DNA of 64,000 nucleotides from Prorocentrum cordatum. Lineage: Eukaryota > Sar > Dinophyceae > Prorocentrales > Prorocentraceae. Made by a program: the position numbers and the translations under genes. The notes under the pieces were generated by a model, which made no database searches, was not told the DNA's origin, and saw nothing but the letters and a program-made list of their open reading frames with translations. How positions within the stretch are numbered: position 1 is the first letter of the stretch; each line of letters starts with the position of its first letter. The DNA is taken from positions 1,142,323 through 1,206,322 of the forward strand of contig CAUYUJ010014002.1 of assembly GCA_963575745.1 (NCBI GenBank), given 5' to 3'. Shown one piece after another: positions 10,255 to 22,419 of this stretch.

Positions 10255-11339
10255 CCCTGAGCTGCCCCCCCCCCCCATCGTTCCCCCTCACGCCCCCGCT
10301 GGCCGCAGCGCAGGCGGCCACCAGGCGGGCCGCGGTCGCTCGGCTCGGCGGCTCGCCGTCGCTCGCGGCTGCGCGTCAGACTTCCGAGAATCCTGCGAAG
10401 ACGAGGGCGGGCGCTCGTCGTCCCGGAGCGCATGGGGGCGGGGTGGGGGTTCGGGAGCCTTGGGACGGGGGTCAGCGCAAACGGGGGTCGGGCAGGGCGC
10501 CAGATTTTGCAGGACCCTGCAGAGCCAGGGCTGCAATGACCTGGGCTTGCGCGCAGGATCCTACCGATCGCAGTCAGTTGTGATCGGCCCCTTCCTGTTG
10601 CGACAACACGGGCTGTGTCGAAGACGCAGTATAGTAGCGGGCTGGCTGTCAACATAGCTTGGGAACGGATCGAACTCCTGTAGCTGAGCGCATTGCACTC
10701 TGGAAACCCAGTTGCGAGTTTGTCGAGCATCAGCGTCTTTGGAATCATATCTGCAAGACGGACGAGCTACGATTAGCCAGGACTACATTCACATCGGGCA
10801 GTGGATTCAGGACTGGAATTGTTCAAAGTTATTGGAACCACACCGTGATAAAATCTCACTAATGATTGGATGCGTAGGTATGTATGGGATGTGTTGTGTG
10901 ACCCTTTGAGCGAACGATAATTATGCCTGGGCATGTGAACTCGGATTGTTCATTGCATCGGTCGCAAGTTCTACCCAACGAATATCGATACATACATACA
11001 TACATATATATATATATACGTGTGTATATATATATATATATATGTACACGTATATCTTGCTTAGCTTCTCAAGCTGCAGCTAACAATCACGATGGCGGCC
11101 CTTGTAATTGTAAGTGTTAGGGACGCAGCGCTGCTATTCATTTGAAGTGCAGCTAATCATACATAGGTGCGGAACTTGCGACTCAGTATCAGGATTAGCG
11201 TTGTTTCTACCCTTTGCCGAAGCATACGACCTGGGCTCGCATGTATTACAAGTAATTGTTGGGAGCATGCCGTTGTTGCTTGCTTGGCCGCAACATATTT
11301 TTACAGATGCTAGCCAGCGTGGGCGCCAAACAGTGTTTC
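10255..11339. other. Stretch with TA/ATAC microsatellite, no supported gene
   Basis: GC-rich sequence to about 10530 gives way to lower-GC unique sequence. A microsatellite of ATAC and TA units lies at 10988-11052. A minus-strand frame near 10560-10748 is mildly protein-like but has no start or splice support. Confidence 0.4.
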
Positions 11340-11905
11340 TAGCATTATATATTGTGCAATGCATGTTGTGCAGTCTACCTGGTGCAATCTATCTGGTGCA
11401 ATATGTGTTGTGCAATCTATGCGGTGCGCAATACATGCGATGCAGTCGACGTGGCAGTCTATGTGGTGCAACCTATGTTGTGCAGCCAATGCCGTGCAAT
11501 ATATGTGGTGAAATGTATGTTGCTCAACCTCTGTTGGCCAATATGTTGTGTGCAATATGTATTGTGCAGCGTATGTTGTACAATCTATGTTATACAGTAT
11601 GTACTGTGCAACATATTTGGTGCAATCTATTTGGTGCAATCCATGTGGAACAATCTCTGTGGCGCGCAATGTATACGGCGACGAGGCGGCGACGGGGATG
11701 CGACGGCGGCAACATAGCCGACAGACCGGCGGTCGGGCCCAGACGACGGGCGGCGACGAAGCGGCGAGGGGGCGGCGGCGGCGGCAGCATGGCCGCCAGA
11801 CCGGCAGGCAGTCCCCGACGACGGGCGGCGACGAGTCGTTGACGGGGCGGCGACGGCGGCAACATTGCCGCCAGACCGGCGGACAGGCACAGTTCCTCAG
11901 AGAAG
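11340..11905 (+). repeat. Composite minisatellite element, copy 2
   Basis: The 15-nt minisatellite of TGTGCAATCTATGTT type (11350-11670) is followed by about three 75-bp units containing CGGCGGCAACAT, CCGCCAGACCGGC and CAGACGACGGGCGGCGACGA (11690-11890), then a TTCCTCAGAGAAGG tail. It is the inverted counterpart of 4825-5515. The Cys-rich open frame of 121-242 codons is a translation of the 15-nt unit, not a gene. Confidence 0.75.
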
Positions 11906-13027
11906 GAGCAAGAACCCATAAGTGCAAGCACTGCTTGGGCAAGGTTTTTGGAACCGTTGCCATGTAGTGGGGTTGCCCATGATGCTCATGAGTTCGGCAA
12001 TGCTGTTGCAATATTGGAGCCCTGCATTCGGTGTGTTGCGGTTTCGGGCCCCTGGAAGCCTGCTTCCCGGGGCTCTGTGGGATCGAGCCCGCGTCTCGGT
12101 TCGTCCGATCTGAAAACGCAGGCACGGGCTGCCGCGGGAGCGGTCGAAAGCCGGGAGGGAAGGGAGGACGGGAGCGGAGGGCGGCTACGTCTCGGTGGCG
12201 GGCTGCGGGGTGCGGTGACAACGGCAGCGAAGGGATGTCTTTTTTGTTGTTCTGGATAGCCGGACCCTGGAGGTTTGATTTGGGCCCCAGGGCATTCTGA
12301 AGCCGAACCGCGGTGAAAAGCTCATCAAAAACAACAAAGCAAACTCCAAGGGATGTCGCAGGAACGAGGCGAAGAAGGGAGGAAGGGGAAAGAAGTGGAG
12401 GGACGCGGAGAGCGGCGGCAGCAGAGGCGCAGGGGTGGGGGAGGGTTCTGAAACGTGGGTCCCGTTCAAACTTGTTTCGGCCGCCAGGACTTCTTGAATA
12501 GAGCCACGTTGGAAATGCGAACTCACACGATTGGAAAACCGCCAAAGGCTAATGCAGGAGGACCGTACGGAACCGAGGGGAGTGAGCGGATGGCACTGCC
12601 CGCCCCTTGGGCTTCGTCTCGGCGGCGCGCCGGGGCTTGGCGGCAGCGGGGGTGGAATGAGGGAGTGTCCTGGAACGTCGGTCCGCGGGGGCAGGGGCTT
12701 TCTGAAGTCGACCCGCAGTGGGCTTGTGCGCGCATCTCTCGGCGAGGACACTCGAGGAGCTTCTTGGACCCTCGTGCGCAAGCAGGAACGCACGAAGCCG
12801 AGGAGTGCACGGGGAGTGGACGTGCGAGAGATGGCAGGGCAGCTCTCGCCAGACCTGGGAGAGAAGTCACCGGAGGCAGGCGGCCGCACGAGCACGGCGC
12901 GGGAGAGGGAACAGCGCGAAGGGGGGCGAGGGGGGCCGCGGAGGGCCAGGGAGGGCGGCGGCAGCAGAGGCGAAGGGGTTAAGTCGGGCCTGCCCCCCCC
13001 CTACCGGGGGATTTTCGACGAGAAAAG
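11906..13027. other. Stretch with T-family repeat, no supported gene
   Basis: Unique GC-rich sequence. A diverged T-family copy lies at 12715-12838 (CGAGGACACTCGAGGAGC, then GTGGACGTGCGAGAGATGGCA). Arg/Gly-rich frames occur on both strands, but none has splice support. Confidence 0.45.
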
Positions 13028-14126
13028 AAAAATTAGCCTGGCGAAGAACCCAACCCCTAATTGTAACGCGGGGCGACTAACGAGGGAGCAGAGGGCCCGA
13101 CAGGCAACCTCGAAGGGCGGTAGCGATGGCACAGACCGACAGGCAAGGGCACGCAGGCCTGGTTCGTGGTCAATGCGTCAGGAGTGATCAGAAATGGTCG
13201 GGGCGGCCGCATGTGGACCCTGCCACTGGGGCCCTCGGTGGAGCTCCCTAGGGGCCAGGAACCGTGTGAGGGGTGTGCCGGAATGGTCGGGGCGGCCACA
13301 TGTGGACCCTGCCACCGGGGCCTTCGGTGGAGCTCCCTGGGAGCCACGAACCGTGTGAGGGGTGTGCCGAAATGGTCGGGGCGGCCGCATGTGGACCCTG
13401 CCATTGGGGCCTTCGGTGGAGCTCCCTCGGGGCCACGAACCGTGTGAGGGGTGTGCCGAAATGGTCGGGGCGGCCGCATGTGGACCCTGCCACTGGGGCC
13501 TTCGGTGGACTTCCCTAGGGGCCACGAACCGTGTGAGGGGTGTGCCGAAGTCGTCGAGGCGGCTGCATGTGGACCCTGCCACTGGGGCCTTCGGTGGAGC
13601 TCCCTCGGGGCCACGAACCGTGTGAGGGGTGTGCCGAAATGGTCGGGGCGGCCGCATGTGGACCCTGCCATTGGGGCCTTCGGTGGAGCTCCCTCGGGGC
13701 CACGAACCGTGTGAGGGGTGTGCCGAAATGGTCGGGGCGGCCGCATGTGGACCCTGCCACTGGGGCCTTCGGTGGAGCTCCCTAAGGGCCACGAACCGTG
13801 TGAGGGGTGTGCCGAAATGGTCGGGGCGGCCGCATGTGGACCCTGCCACTGGGGCCTTCGGTGGAGCTCCCTAGAAGCCCACGAACCGTGTGAGGGGTGT
13901 GCCGAAGTCGTCGGGGCGGCTGCATGTGGACCCTGCCACTGGGGCCTTCGGTGGAGCTCCCTAAGGGCCACGAACCGTGTGAGGGGTGTGCCGAAATGGT
14001 CGGGGCACGAACCGTGTGAGGGGTGTGCCGAAATGGTCGGGGCGGCCGCATGTGGACCCTGCCACTGGGGCCTTCGGTGGACGTCCCTAGGGACCACGAA
14101 CCGTGTGAGGGGTGTGCCGAAATGGT
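13028..14126 (+). repeat. 89-bp satellite, array 1, with conserved left motif
   Basis: About 10.5 units of 89 bp run from about 13190 to 14126, with landmarks GGCCGCATGTGGACCCTGCC, TTCGGTGGAGCTCCCT and ACGAACCGTGTGAGGGGTG. One unit near 13990-14010 is cut to about 33 bp. A motif AAAATTAGCCTG(g/a)CGAA...ACCCAACC...ATTGT at 13028-13067 also precedes array 2 (17257-17299). The frames of up to 346 codons on both strands come from the repeat. Confidence 0.9.
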
Positions 14127-14273
14127 GATGAGAATGATGATGGCGACGAGGATGATGAGGAGTATGGAGATGGATGGTGATGATGATGATGATGTTGACG
14201 ACGACGACGCCGATGATGATGATGCCAAAGATGAAGAAAGGTTAGGACAATGATGAGGACAATGATGAGGACA

Positions 14274-14324
<51 letters not shown>

Positions 14325-14385
14325 GTGATGGTGATGGTGATGGTGATGGTGATGGTGATGGTGATGGTGATGGTGATGGTGATGG

Positions 14386-14416
<31 letters not shown>

Positions 14417-14580
14417 GATGGTGGCGATGATGGTGATGGTGATTATGGCAGTAATGGCGATGACGACGAGGGTAATAACGACGGTGGTGATGGGAAGTGG
14501 GACGGGGGGGATGGGAACGAAGCGCGAGGGGGAGGAGAAGAGGAGCAGGAGGAGGAGGGGGAGGAGGAAGGATGGAGCGC
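14127..14580. repeat. GAT/GGTGAT microsatellite plus GGA-rich tract
   Basis: (GAT)n and (GGTGAT)n follow array 1 directly, then a short GGA-rich tract. The same order follows array 2. Frames encode Met, Asp or His runs and are artefacts. Confidence 0.9.
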
Positions 14581-14584
14581 GGCG

Positions 14585-14640
14585 CTGCGAACTCAAAACG
14601 AGGACCCAACACACAGGAGGGTTGGGAAAAACAGAATCGT
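14585..14640 (+). repeat. Conserved right-hand tag of the 89-bp satellite module, copy 1
   Basis: The tag reads CAAAACGAGGACCCAACACA followed by CAGGAGGGTTGGG. Close copies lie at 19024-19065 (same strand) and 22263-22305 (opposite strand), each beside an 89-bp array. Confidence 0.75.
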
Positions 14641-16123
14641 CCAAAAAACACGCCAACAATAGTCTGTGGACTATTTCTGGACTATTTGTGTTGCCGTTCT
14701 GGTGTATTTTCGGGGTATTGTTTATGATTCGTCGAAGATCCCCCTGTAGGGGGACAGGGGGCGGGTTGTACATCAGGAACAACTGAATGAAAGTTAGAAC
14801 CTGGGGGAAACGTGAACATGGAGAGGAGGAGAAGGTCGAAAAACAGGCCGACATAAGCGAAGGGATCGGGTGCTCTGGAAAGTCGGCCCCTGTGGCGGCC
14901 CGTCCCGAGCCCCCGGGGGCTGTCTGCCCATCGAGCCGCGGAGGAGAGAGCTCGGGAAAGCACGAGATGCCGCCAGCGGCTGCCGCGGGAGCAGAGCGAC
15001 GCACTGGGACACGGGGGGAGGAAGAGGAAGAGGAGGAGGAGGAGGAGGAGGAGGAGGAGGAGGAGGAGGAGGAGGTAGGAGGAGGAGGAGGAGGAGGAGG
15101 AGGAGGAGGAGGAGGAGGAGGAGGAGGAGGAGGAGGAGGAGGAGGAGGAGGAGGGGGGGGGGAGAGGCCAGAAGGGAAAACACACACAGACACAATGGGA
15201 AAATCGGGGAAGTGGGGGGGAGGATGCGAACACCGAGAAGATATGGGAAGCCATGGGGGGAATCCTGGGATTTGTGTCTCTCTACTTGTGTGTCTACCTG
15301 GCTGTTGCCACCGTGGTTCGCCACGGCCGCCCACCGCGCCGTGGCCCTGCGCACTCGGCTGCTGCTGCCCCCCCCCCTGGCTGCTCATCGTCGAATTCTT
15401 CGGCGTCTGAGCGTCTTTCTTCCTTTCGGCCGTCCCCCCTTCTCTCTTTGCCCGTCATTCGCTAGTTCGTGCCCCTTTCTGGTTTCTCGCTGGAGCTGAG
15501 TTCGCCGCCTCGCCGCCGACGAAAAAGTGTGTCGACCTGGGCCCCTTCGAGGGTAAGTGGGGGGGAAAACGAAAACCCAGAAAATATGGGAAGCCATGGG
15601 GGGAATCCTGGGATTTGTGTCGGAGCGGAGGGCACTGCCCGCCACTCGGCCGCGGAGGGCACGGCGCCGGGCGCGGCAGCAGCAGGGGCGGGGGCCTGGT
15701 GCGGGCCCACATGGAGGCCTGGGCCAGGCCCTTCGGGTGAAGTCGGGCTTGTCCCTCTGCAGTCAGGCGATCGCAAGCATGGGTTAAGGGGGCGTGGAAG
15801 GCATTCCTTGCTGATGTTGCCTTTGCAACCTCCTCACATGTCAGTGCTCGCGTGGGCGTCCCTTCACATGTGTTTCCCCCCCCTGTGTTGCCCCCATCCC
15901 TGGCTCCTCGTCGCCATTTGCCCTCTCGTCCTCGGTACTTCGTGGAAAAAAACGCCCGCGTGGTATAGGCTAGCCGACGTGGACGGCACAGTGAAAAGCA
16001 GGACCAGACCAGTTCCGGGCGATCATAAACATGGATTCAGAGGGCGTGGATTAGCGACGGGTCCCGTTTCTGTGGGGAGTCGTGGATTTCCGCCGCCGAG
16101 CGAGGCGGTGCCGGCCGCATTTC
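14641..16123. other. GGA microsatellite and short duplicated segments
   Basis: A long (GGA)n tract lies at 15015-15158. A segment of about 42 bp ending GGGGGGAATCCTGGGATTTG occurs at 15236-15278 and again at 15581-15622, both after AATATGGGAAGCC-like sequence; part of it recurs near 39330. The remaining sequence is unique and GC-rich without a supported gene. Confidence 0.6.
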
Positions 16124-16391
16124 GGGGAGGGCCCGCATGTGGGCCGAATCCCAACCAACTGGGCCCATCCCAACCAACTGGGCCCAATCCCAACCAGTGC
16201 GAAAAGCAAACTGGGCCCAATCCCAACCTGCTTGGGATAGCCTCACAATAAGGTTTTAAGTGTAGAGAAGCCCAAGACGACTGTGAGGACCAAGTGACAC
16301 CTCTTATGTCAACGCAGAGGCTCTGGAAGCCAACATACGTGCCAGAGTTGGACTTGGTCTCAGTTTGGTCTGCGCACGAGCCCGATGTTAA

Positions 16392-16895
<504 letters not shown>

Positions 16896-16995
16896 NNNNN
16901 NNNNNNNNNNNNNNNNNNNNNNNNNNNNNNNNNNNNNNNNNNNNNNNNNNNNNNNNNNNNNNNNNNNNNNNNNNNNNNNNNNNNNNNNNNNNNNN
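16896..16995. other. Assembly gap of exactly 100 N
   Basis: One hundred N bases sit inside the AGT microsatellite. The round size suggests a placeholder, so the true length here is unknown. Confidence 0.98.
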
Positions 16996-17104
16996 TCGCA
17001 GTCGTAAGAGTAGTAGTAGTTAGTAGTAGTAGTAGTAGTTAGTAGTAGTAGTCGTAGTCGTAGTCGTAGTCGTAGTCGTAGTCGTAGTCGTAGTCGTAGT
17101 CGTA

Positions 17105-17136
<32 letters not shown>

Positions 17137-17256
17137 AATAATCATCATCCCATTGGTAGTGGGAGGATGAGGAGGAGGAGGAGGAGGAGGAGGAGGAGGA
17201 GGAGAAGGAGTAGGAGGAGGAGGAGGAGGAGGAGGAGGGGGGGAGGAGGAGGAGGA

Positions 17257-18846
17257 AAATTAGCCTGACGAAAGACCCAACCATAAGCAATTGTTAATAC
17301 CGCAATTGTGGGCATCATCTTCGGTGGAGCTCCCTATGGGGCCACGAACCGTGTGAGGGGTGCGCCAAAATGGGTCGGGGCCGCCATGCGGACCCTGCCA
17401 CTGGGCCTTCCGGTGGAGCTCCCTATGGGGCAGAACCGCGTGAGGGGTTCGCCAAAATAGTCGGGGGACGCATGCGGGCCCCCAATGGGCCTTCGTGGAC
17501 TCCCTATGGGCCACGAACCGTGTGAGGGGTGCGCCAAAATGGGGCGGGGCCGCCATGCGGACCCTGCCACTGGGGCCTTCGGTGGAGCTCCCTATGGGGC
17601 CACGAACCGTGTGAGGGGTGCGCCAAAATGCGGGGCCGCCATGCGGACCCTGCCACTGGGGCCTTCGGTGGAGCTCCCTATGGGGCCACGAACCGTGTGA
17701 GGGGTGCGCCAAAATGCGGGGCCGCCATGCTGACCTTGCCACTGGGGCCTTCGGTGGAGCTCCCTATGGGGCCACGAACTGTGTGAGGGGTGCGCCCCAA
17801 TGCGGGGCCGCCATGCGGACCCTGCCACTGGGGCCTTCGGTGGAGCTCCCTATGGGGCCGCGATCCTCGTGCGGGGTGTGCCGAAATGGGGCGGGGCCGC
17901 CATGCGAACCCTGCCACTGTGGCCCTCGGTGGAGCTCCCCAAAGAGCCACGATCCTCGTGAGGGGTGCGCCAATATGGGGCGGGGCCGCCATGCGAACCC
18001 TGCCACTGGGGGCTTCGGTGGAGCTCCCTCTGGGGCCGCGATCCTAGTGAGGGGTGCGCCCAAATGAGGCGGGGCCGCCATGCGAACCCTGCCCATGCGA
18101 ACCCTGCCACTGGGGCCTTCGGTGGAGCTCCGCATGGGGCCACGATCCGTGTGAGGGGTGCGCCAAAATGAGGCGGGGCCGCCATGCGAACCCTGCCACT
18201 GGGGCCTTCGGTGGAGCTCCCTATGGGGCCACGAACCGTGTGAGGGGTGCGCCAAAATGGGCGGGGCCGCCATGCGAACCCTGCCACTGGGGCCTTCGGT
18301 GGAGCTCCCTATGGGGCCACGAACCGTGTGAGGGGTGCGCCAAAATGGGGCGGGGCCGCCATGCGAACCCTGCCACTGGGGCCTTCGGTGGAGCTCCCTA
18401 TGGGGCCACGAACCGTGTGAGGGGTGCGCCAAAATGAGGCGGGGCCGCCATGCGAACCCTGCCACTGGGGCCTTCGGTGGAGCTCCCTATGGGGCCACGA
18501 ACCGTGTGAGGGGTGCGCCAAAATGAGGCGGGGCCGCCATGCGAACCCTGCCACTGGGGCCTTCGGTGGAGCTCCCTATGGGGCCACTCCGTGTGAGGGG
18601 TGCGCCAAAATGAGGCGGGGCCGCCATGCGAACCCTGCCACTGGGGCCCACGAACCGTGTGAAGGGTGCGCCAAAATGGGGCGGGGCCGCCATGCGACCC
18701 TGCCACTGAAGCCTTTAGTGGAGCTCCCTATGGGGCCACGAACCGTGTGAGGGGTGTGCCGAAATGGGTGTGCAGGACGCATGCGGGCGGCAACACTGAG
18801 GCCTTCGGTGGAGCTCCCTATGGGGCCACGAAACGTGTGAGGGGTG
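17257..18846 (+). repeat. 89-bp satellite, array 2
   Basis: About 17 units run from about 17320 to 18846 after the AAAATTAGCCTG left motif. Consensus landmarks are GCCGCCATGCGAACCCTGCC, GGTGGAGCTCCCTATGGGGC and GTGTGAGGGGTGCGCCAAAA. The early units are more degraded; units at 18180-18570 are nearly identical, a sign of recent homogenisation. The array ends where GAGGGGTGATGA passes into (GAT)n. Confidence 0.9.
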
Positions 18847-18862
18847 ATGACAGCGATGATGA

Positions 18863-18893
<31 letters not shown>

Positions 18894-19065
18894 GGTGATG
18901 ATGACGTCGATGGTGTCGATGATGATCATGGTGATGACGATGATGACGATGGTGATGGTGATGGTGATGGTGATGGGAGGGGGAGGAGGGCGGGAGGAGG
19001 AGTAGGAGGGACGCGGGGCACCGTCTCTTCAAAACGAGGACCCAACACCACAGGATGGTTCGGAA
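18847..19065 (+). repeat. GAT microsatellite and right-hand module tag, copy 2
   Basis: (GAT)n and (GGTGAT)n to about 18976 and a GGA-rich tract lead to the tag TCAAAACGAGGACCCAACAC at 19031-19050. This is the same order of parts as after array 1. Confidence 0.8.
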
Positions 19066-19425
19066 TGAATAGGAGGAGGGAGCCACACCAAAATTATTTC
19101 CGTCGGCCTAAGGAGTTCACCGTCGGCCGAAGGATTTCTCAGGATTCCTATGGATTCGTAAAGATTCCTAAGGATTCCTGAGGGAATCCGGAGGAATCCT
19201 GAGGAATTCCTAAGGATCCTAAGGAATCCAAATGACCCTAAGGAATCCTAAGGATCCTAAGGAATCCTAAGGAATCCTAAGGAACCGAAGTACTTCTGAA
19301 GAAGAAAGAAGTACTTCTGAAGATCCCACGGTTGTAATTGGTCCCACTTCTGGTTGCAATCCGCTCCGAACGGTTGGAATTGGGACTAGTCAGTTGTAAT
19401 TCGTCCCATTTCGGGGAGGCCCCCC

Positions 19426-20339
19426 CCCCGATGCATGGACTCGGCGACCGCGCGCCAGATCTATGGATCGCTAGTCCATGTTTGCGCGCCCCCGATGCAG
19501 GATTCATATTCAAAAGTAGTACTCGAACATAGTCAGGGGACGGTGTCTGACCAGTTGTGATGTTTTGGGGTGTATGTGTGTTTTTGCGTATGTTGCATTG
19601 CTTGCCCCGAAGTCCGCCTGTAGGAGGGCAGTGCCCGACCCAGCCGTGGGGCTTTCTGGGATCGAGAGCCGCCGCGCCGTGGACATGGAGGGGCACAGCC
19701 GCCAGGGGTCGCCGCGGGGGCAGGGCGAGGCGGGGGCCCGCGGAGGCCCGCGGAGCGCGGGAGCAGCAGAGGCGAAGGGAGCGGTCTGCTCGGAGGGTCC
19801 GCCCTTGGAGGCCCGTTTCGGGCCCCGAGGTTTCCAGACACCTCACGGCGCCAGCATCGCGGAGAGGATCTCGTCCGGGAAATAACAGGAGCGGCCTGGA
19901 GTGCTCTGGAGACTTGCGTCCCGGATTTCGAAGTAAATTGCGTGAGGAATTTTGTCGGGCCAGGAGTTGAAGCTCAACAAACATTTGCATGAGATTCACT
20001 TTGTGTTTCGCTCTCCGCTTCGGGATTTTGCATGGACAGAAATCCATACACAAATCCGCTGCAGCACGTCTGCAAGGTCGGTGCTGTGAGACATCGGGCC
20101 ACGCTGAACAGTTCATGACAACTGCCGCGGGAGCAGAGCGACTGGGAAGGGAGCGGCGGCAACACCGACGACAGGATGTAGCTTGATTGCCGGCCCCTGG
20201 GGGCCTGTGTCGGGCCCCAGGGGGCTTGCAGTCGCGCCAGGGCGTGCAAATAAGGCCACGAAAACATGGCAGACGTATTAGAAAGCTCCGAGCGCCCTCG
20301 CCGGCAACCCGCGTAGCGCCCACGGGAGCTGCTGGGAAC
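19426..20339. other. Unassigned stretch
   Basis: Mostly unique, GC-rich sequence with fragments shared with other intergenic parts of the window, for example CTGCCGCGGGAGCAGAGCGA here and near 14980. Open frames are short and lack coding character. Confidence 0.4.
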
Positions 20340-20595
20340 GAAGAGGGTCAGGAGCCTTCCGGTAGCCTCTCAGTAGTCTCTCGGAAGCCTCGCAGGAGCC
20401 TCTCGGAAGCCTCGCAGAAGCCCCTCGGAAGCTTCGCAGAAGCCTCTCGGAAGCTTCGCAGAGCCTCTCAGACCCCGAAGACTCTCAGAAGTCTCGCAGA
20501 GCCCTCTCGGCAGGTCTCGCAGTAGCCCCTCAGAAGTCTCGCCGAAGCTTTGCAGCAGTCTCGCAGAAGCCTCTCAGAAGCCCTCTCCGAGGCGC
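20340..20595. repeat. 22-bp minisatellite
   Basis: Units of TCTCGGAAGC(C/T)TCGCAGAAGC type repeat about every 22 bp and degrade at both ends. Confidence 0.8.
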
Positions 20596-21139
20596 GCGAG
20601 AGCCCGCGCAGAGGCTCGTGAGGGGCCACGCAGGAGCTCGTAAGAGGCCGCCCAAAGAGAGCTTTTCCATTGTTTGGAGGTGAGGTTATCGTCAGCTCTA
20701 ATTCGGTTGTGATCCGACCGATTCGGGGGGGAAAGCGAGGATGAGGAGGGGGAGGAGTACAGTACAGTACTCAAGCCCTTCAAGACCATCCACTGACTGT
20801 TATGCTCTGGCTCGGGCTGGGGCTCGATAGACATTGCTACGCCACCCATTTCGACAACTCGCCATGCTGGCAACCATGCTGCTACCGCAACACCTTACAT
20901 TCTGCTGATTCCGCTGCACATACAACAGCTGCTCTGACAAACAAAGAGTATAATACAGAAGGACAGGCAACATCGCTGAAATGGAAACACCGCGCACGTG
21001 TGCGACACAACTGAGAAAGACATGCAACTGCAAACATATACACAGGCAAAGAGAAGATTAAGAAGATGCGGGCAGCAGGCTGATGGTCTGCTGGAAGCGG
21101 CCCAGCGCGAGGGCGTGGCCGCAGGTGTGACTCACTCAC
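20596..21139. other. Unassigned stretch 3' of a minus-strand exon
   Basis: Relative to the minus-strand exon at 21140-21442 this would be 3' sequence. TTTGCAG and TTTCAG strings on the minus strand near 20970-21030 could be acceptors if the gene continues. No convincing coding stretch was found. Confidence 0.35.
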
Positions 21140-21442
21140 TTACTTCTTGCCCCCCCTGCGTTTCCCGCCGAGCTGGCGGGCCATGTTGTTGCGAGGGGCT
21201 CGATTCATCTTCACGTCTCCTCCCATCCCCCGCAGAGCCTCGCTGATCAACTGTTCGACTGGAATCCAGAGCCCTGGGATCTGCATCATCTCTGACGGGA
21301 CCTCCACTGGGCTGATCATGAGGCCTTTCACGGGGATGTTGGGATCCTCGGGGTTCTCCTTGAGCTTGGCCTCTAGCTCGGCCGCGACCCCGTCCTCGTA
21401 CGGTAGGAGCCTGTTGCCGTGCAGCGCGTACGTAATGCGACT
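21140..21442 (-). CDS. Well-supported exon, minus strand, unknown conserved-looking protein
   Basis: A 100-codon segment starts SRITYALHGNRLLPYEDGVA, continues through a KGLMISPVEVPSEMM segment, and ends GGKRRGGKK at TAA. Codon third positions are strongly G/C and the protein has mixed, natural composition. On the minus strand it follows a clean pyrimidine tract ending CTTCTCCTAG (acceptor at 21443-21444). The stop overlaps a near-perfect donor, GTAAGTGAG, so the exon may instead end at 21144 and be internal. The basic tail could also be a true C-terminus. An earlier exon may lie at about 21500-21565 (VRYDTRRQIEEQREGG). I do not recognise the family. Confidence 0.6.
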   Translation of the reverse strand, partial: SRITYALHGNRLLPYEDGVAAELEAKLKENPEDPNIPVKGLMISPVEVPSEMMQIPGLWIPVEQLISEALRGMGGDVKMNRAPRNNMARQLGGKRRGGKK

Positions 21443-22262
21443 CTAGGAGAAGAGGAGGACAATGGCAAGTTTGGCGCGCGTGCGCCATATCTGTAATATT
21501 ACTCCTCCCACCCTCGCGCTGTTCCTCTATCTGCCGACGGGTGTCATAGCGGACTTGGCACCCCCATAAGGAGCTCATCGATGAGGTGGCGAATGAGAAG
21601 GCGGATGAGCAGGATAACGTGGATAAGGAGGAGGAGGTGGCGAATGATCAGGATTATGAGCAGGAGGCGGAGGAGGAGAAGGAGGAGGAGGAGGTGGAGG
21701 AGGAGGAGGACAATAGCGAGGCAGAAAGAGGGCGAGGAAAATCAGCAGCAGCATGAAAATGAGCGGGAGTGACAGGAGCGGGAGGAGCACGATGGCCAGT
21801 GGAAGGCCAGGGAGGGTCAAGGAGCGAGGCGACAACGACAGGAAGGTCTCGGATCCAGAACAGATTCCCATGCTCGGGCGAGAACGCAATTTTGATCGAG
21901 GGGAGGACAACGCCGATCCTAAAAAGAGGTCCCTGCTGCACTGGGGGCACCATTCTGAAACACCAAATTTTCCGATTGAAGCAAACCGTAGGAGAACCAG
22001 GGGGCGGGACATTTTCCGCACAGTGTCAGGGCAGAAGGGAGAGTAGTAGCCGTATTGAGTAGTTGTTGAGGGAGGGAGGGAGGGAGGAGAAGGAGGATAA
22101 TGGTGAGGGCGGGGGTGGGAAAGGTGGATGTCATGAAGGCAAGCAAGGCTTGGCACTTTATGGCGGCTGCCCTAGCCAGGACCTGAGCCGAGACGGCAGA
22201 AATAAACACGGAGGGGAAGGGAGAGGGAGAGAGGGAGGGGGATAGGGGGTCTTGGAGTTTTC
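21443..22262. other. GGA-rich stretch upstream of the minus-strand exon
   Basis: Plus-strand GAT/GGA-rich sequence at 21570-21770 encodes an acidic low-complexity run that is probably microsatellite-derived. The minus strand of the rest contains Leu/Pro-rich frames with no splice support. Confidence 0.4.
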
Positions 22263-22305
22263 CCCCAACCCTCCTGTGTGTTGGGTCCTTGTTTTGAATG
22301 TACAG
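22263..22305 (-). repeat. Module tag, copy 3
   Basis: The reverse complement of the CAGGAGGGTTGGG / GAGGACCCAACACA tag seen at 14585 and 19024. It lies just left of array 3, which is also inverted, so the module order is kept. Confidence 0.7.
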
Positions 22306-22419
22306 CGCCGCGCGTCTTCTTCCCTCCCTCCTCCCTCCTCCTCCCCTTCCTGTGTGTTTGGGCCCTTTTAATGAGCTCTGCCGAAGGCCCCGCTTGTATC
22401 AACTTTCAACACGACTTAA

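Noticed and set aside
11352-11717. Cys-rich 121-codon frame that might look like a small secreted protein
   Set aside because: It is the translation of the 15-nt minisatellite; the same repeat in the other orientation gives similar runs.
13057-14097. 346-codon minus-strand frame with Pro/His-rich 89/90-bp repeats
   Set aside because: Satellite-derived; changes frame with each indel and is not conserved between arrays.
14087-15388. 433-codon frame with Pro, Ser, Thr and Ile runs
   Set aside because: Spans GAT and GGA microsatellites; the runs are microsatellite translations.
17320-18720. Possible tandem SL-like motifs: reverse complement of satellite units contains CCATTTTGGCGCA
   Set aside because: It differs from the SL (GGCTCA), the upstream CCGTAG part is absent, and homologous arrays 1 and 3 have CCATTTCGGCACA, so the resemblance arose within one satellite variant by chance.
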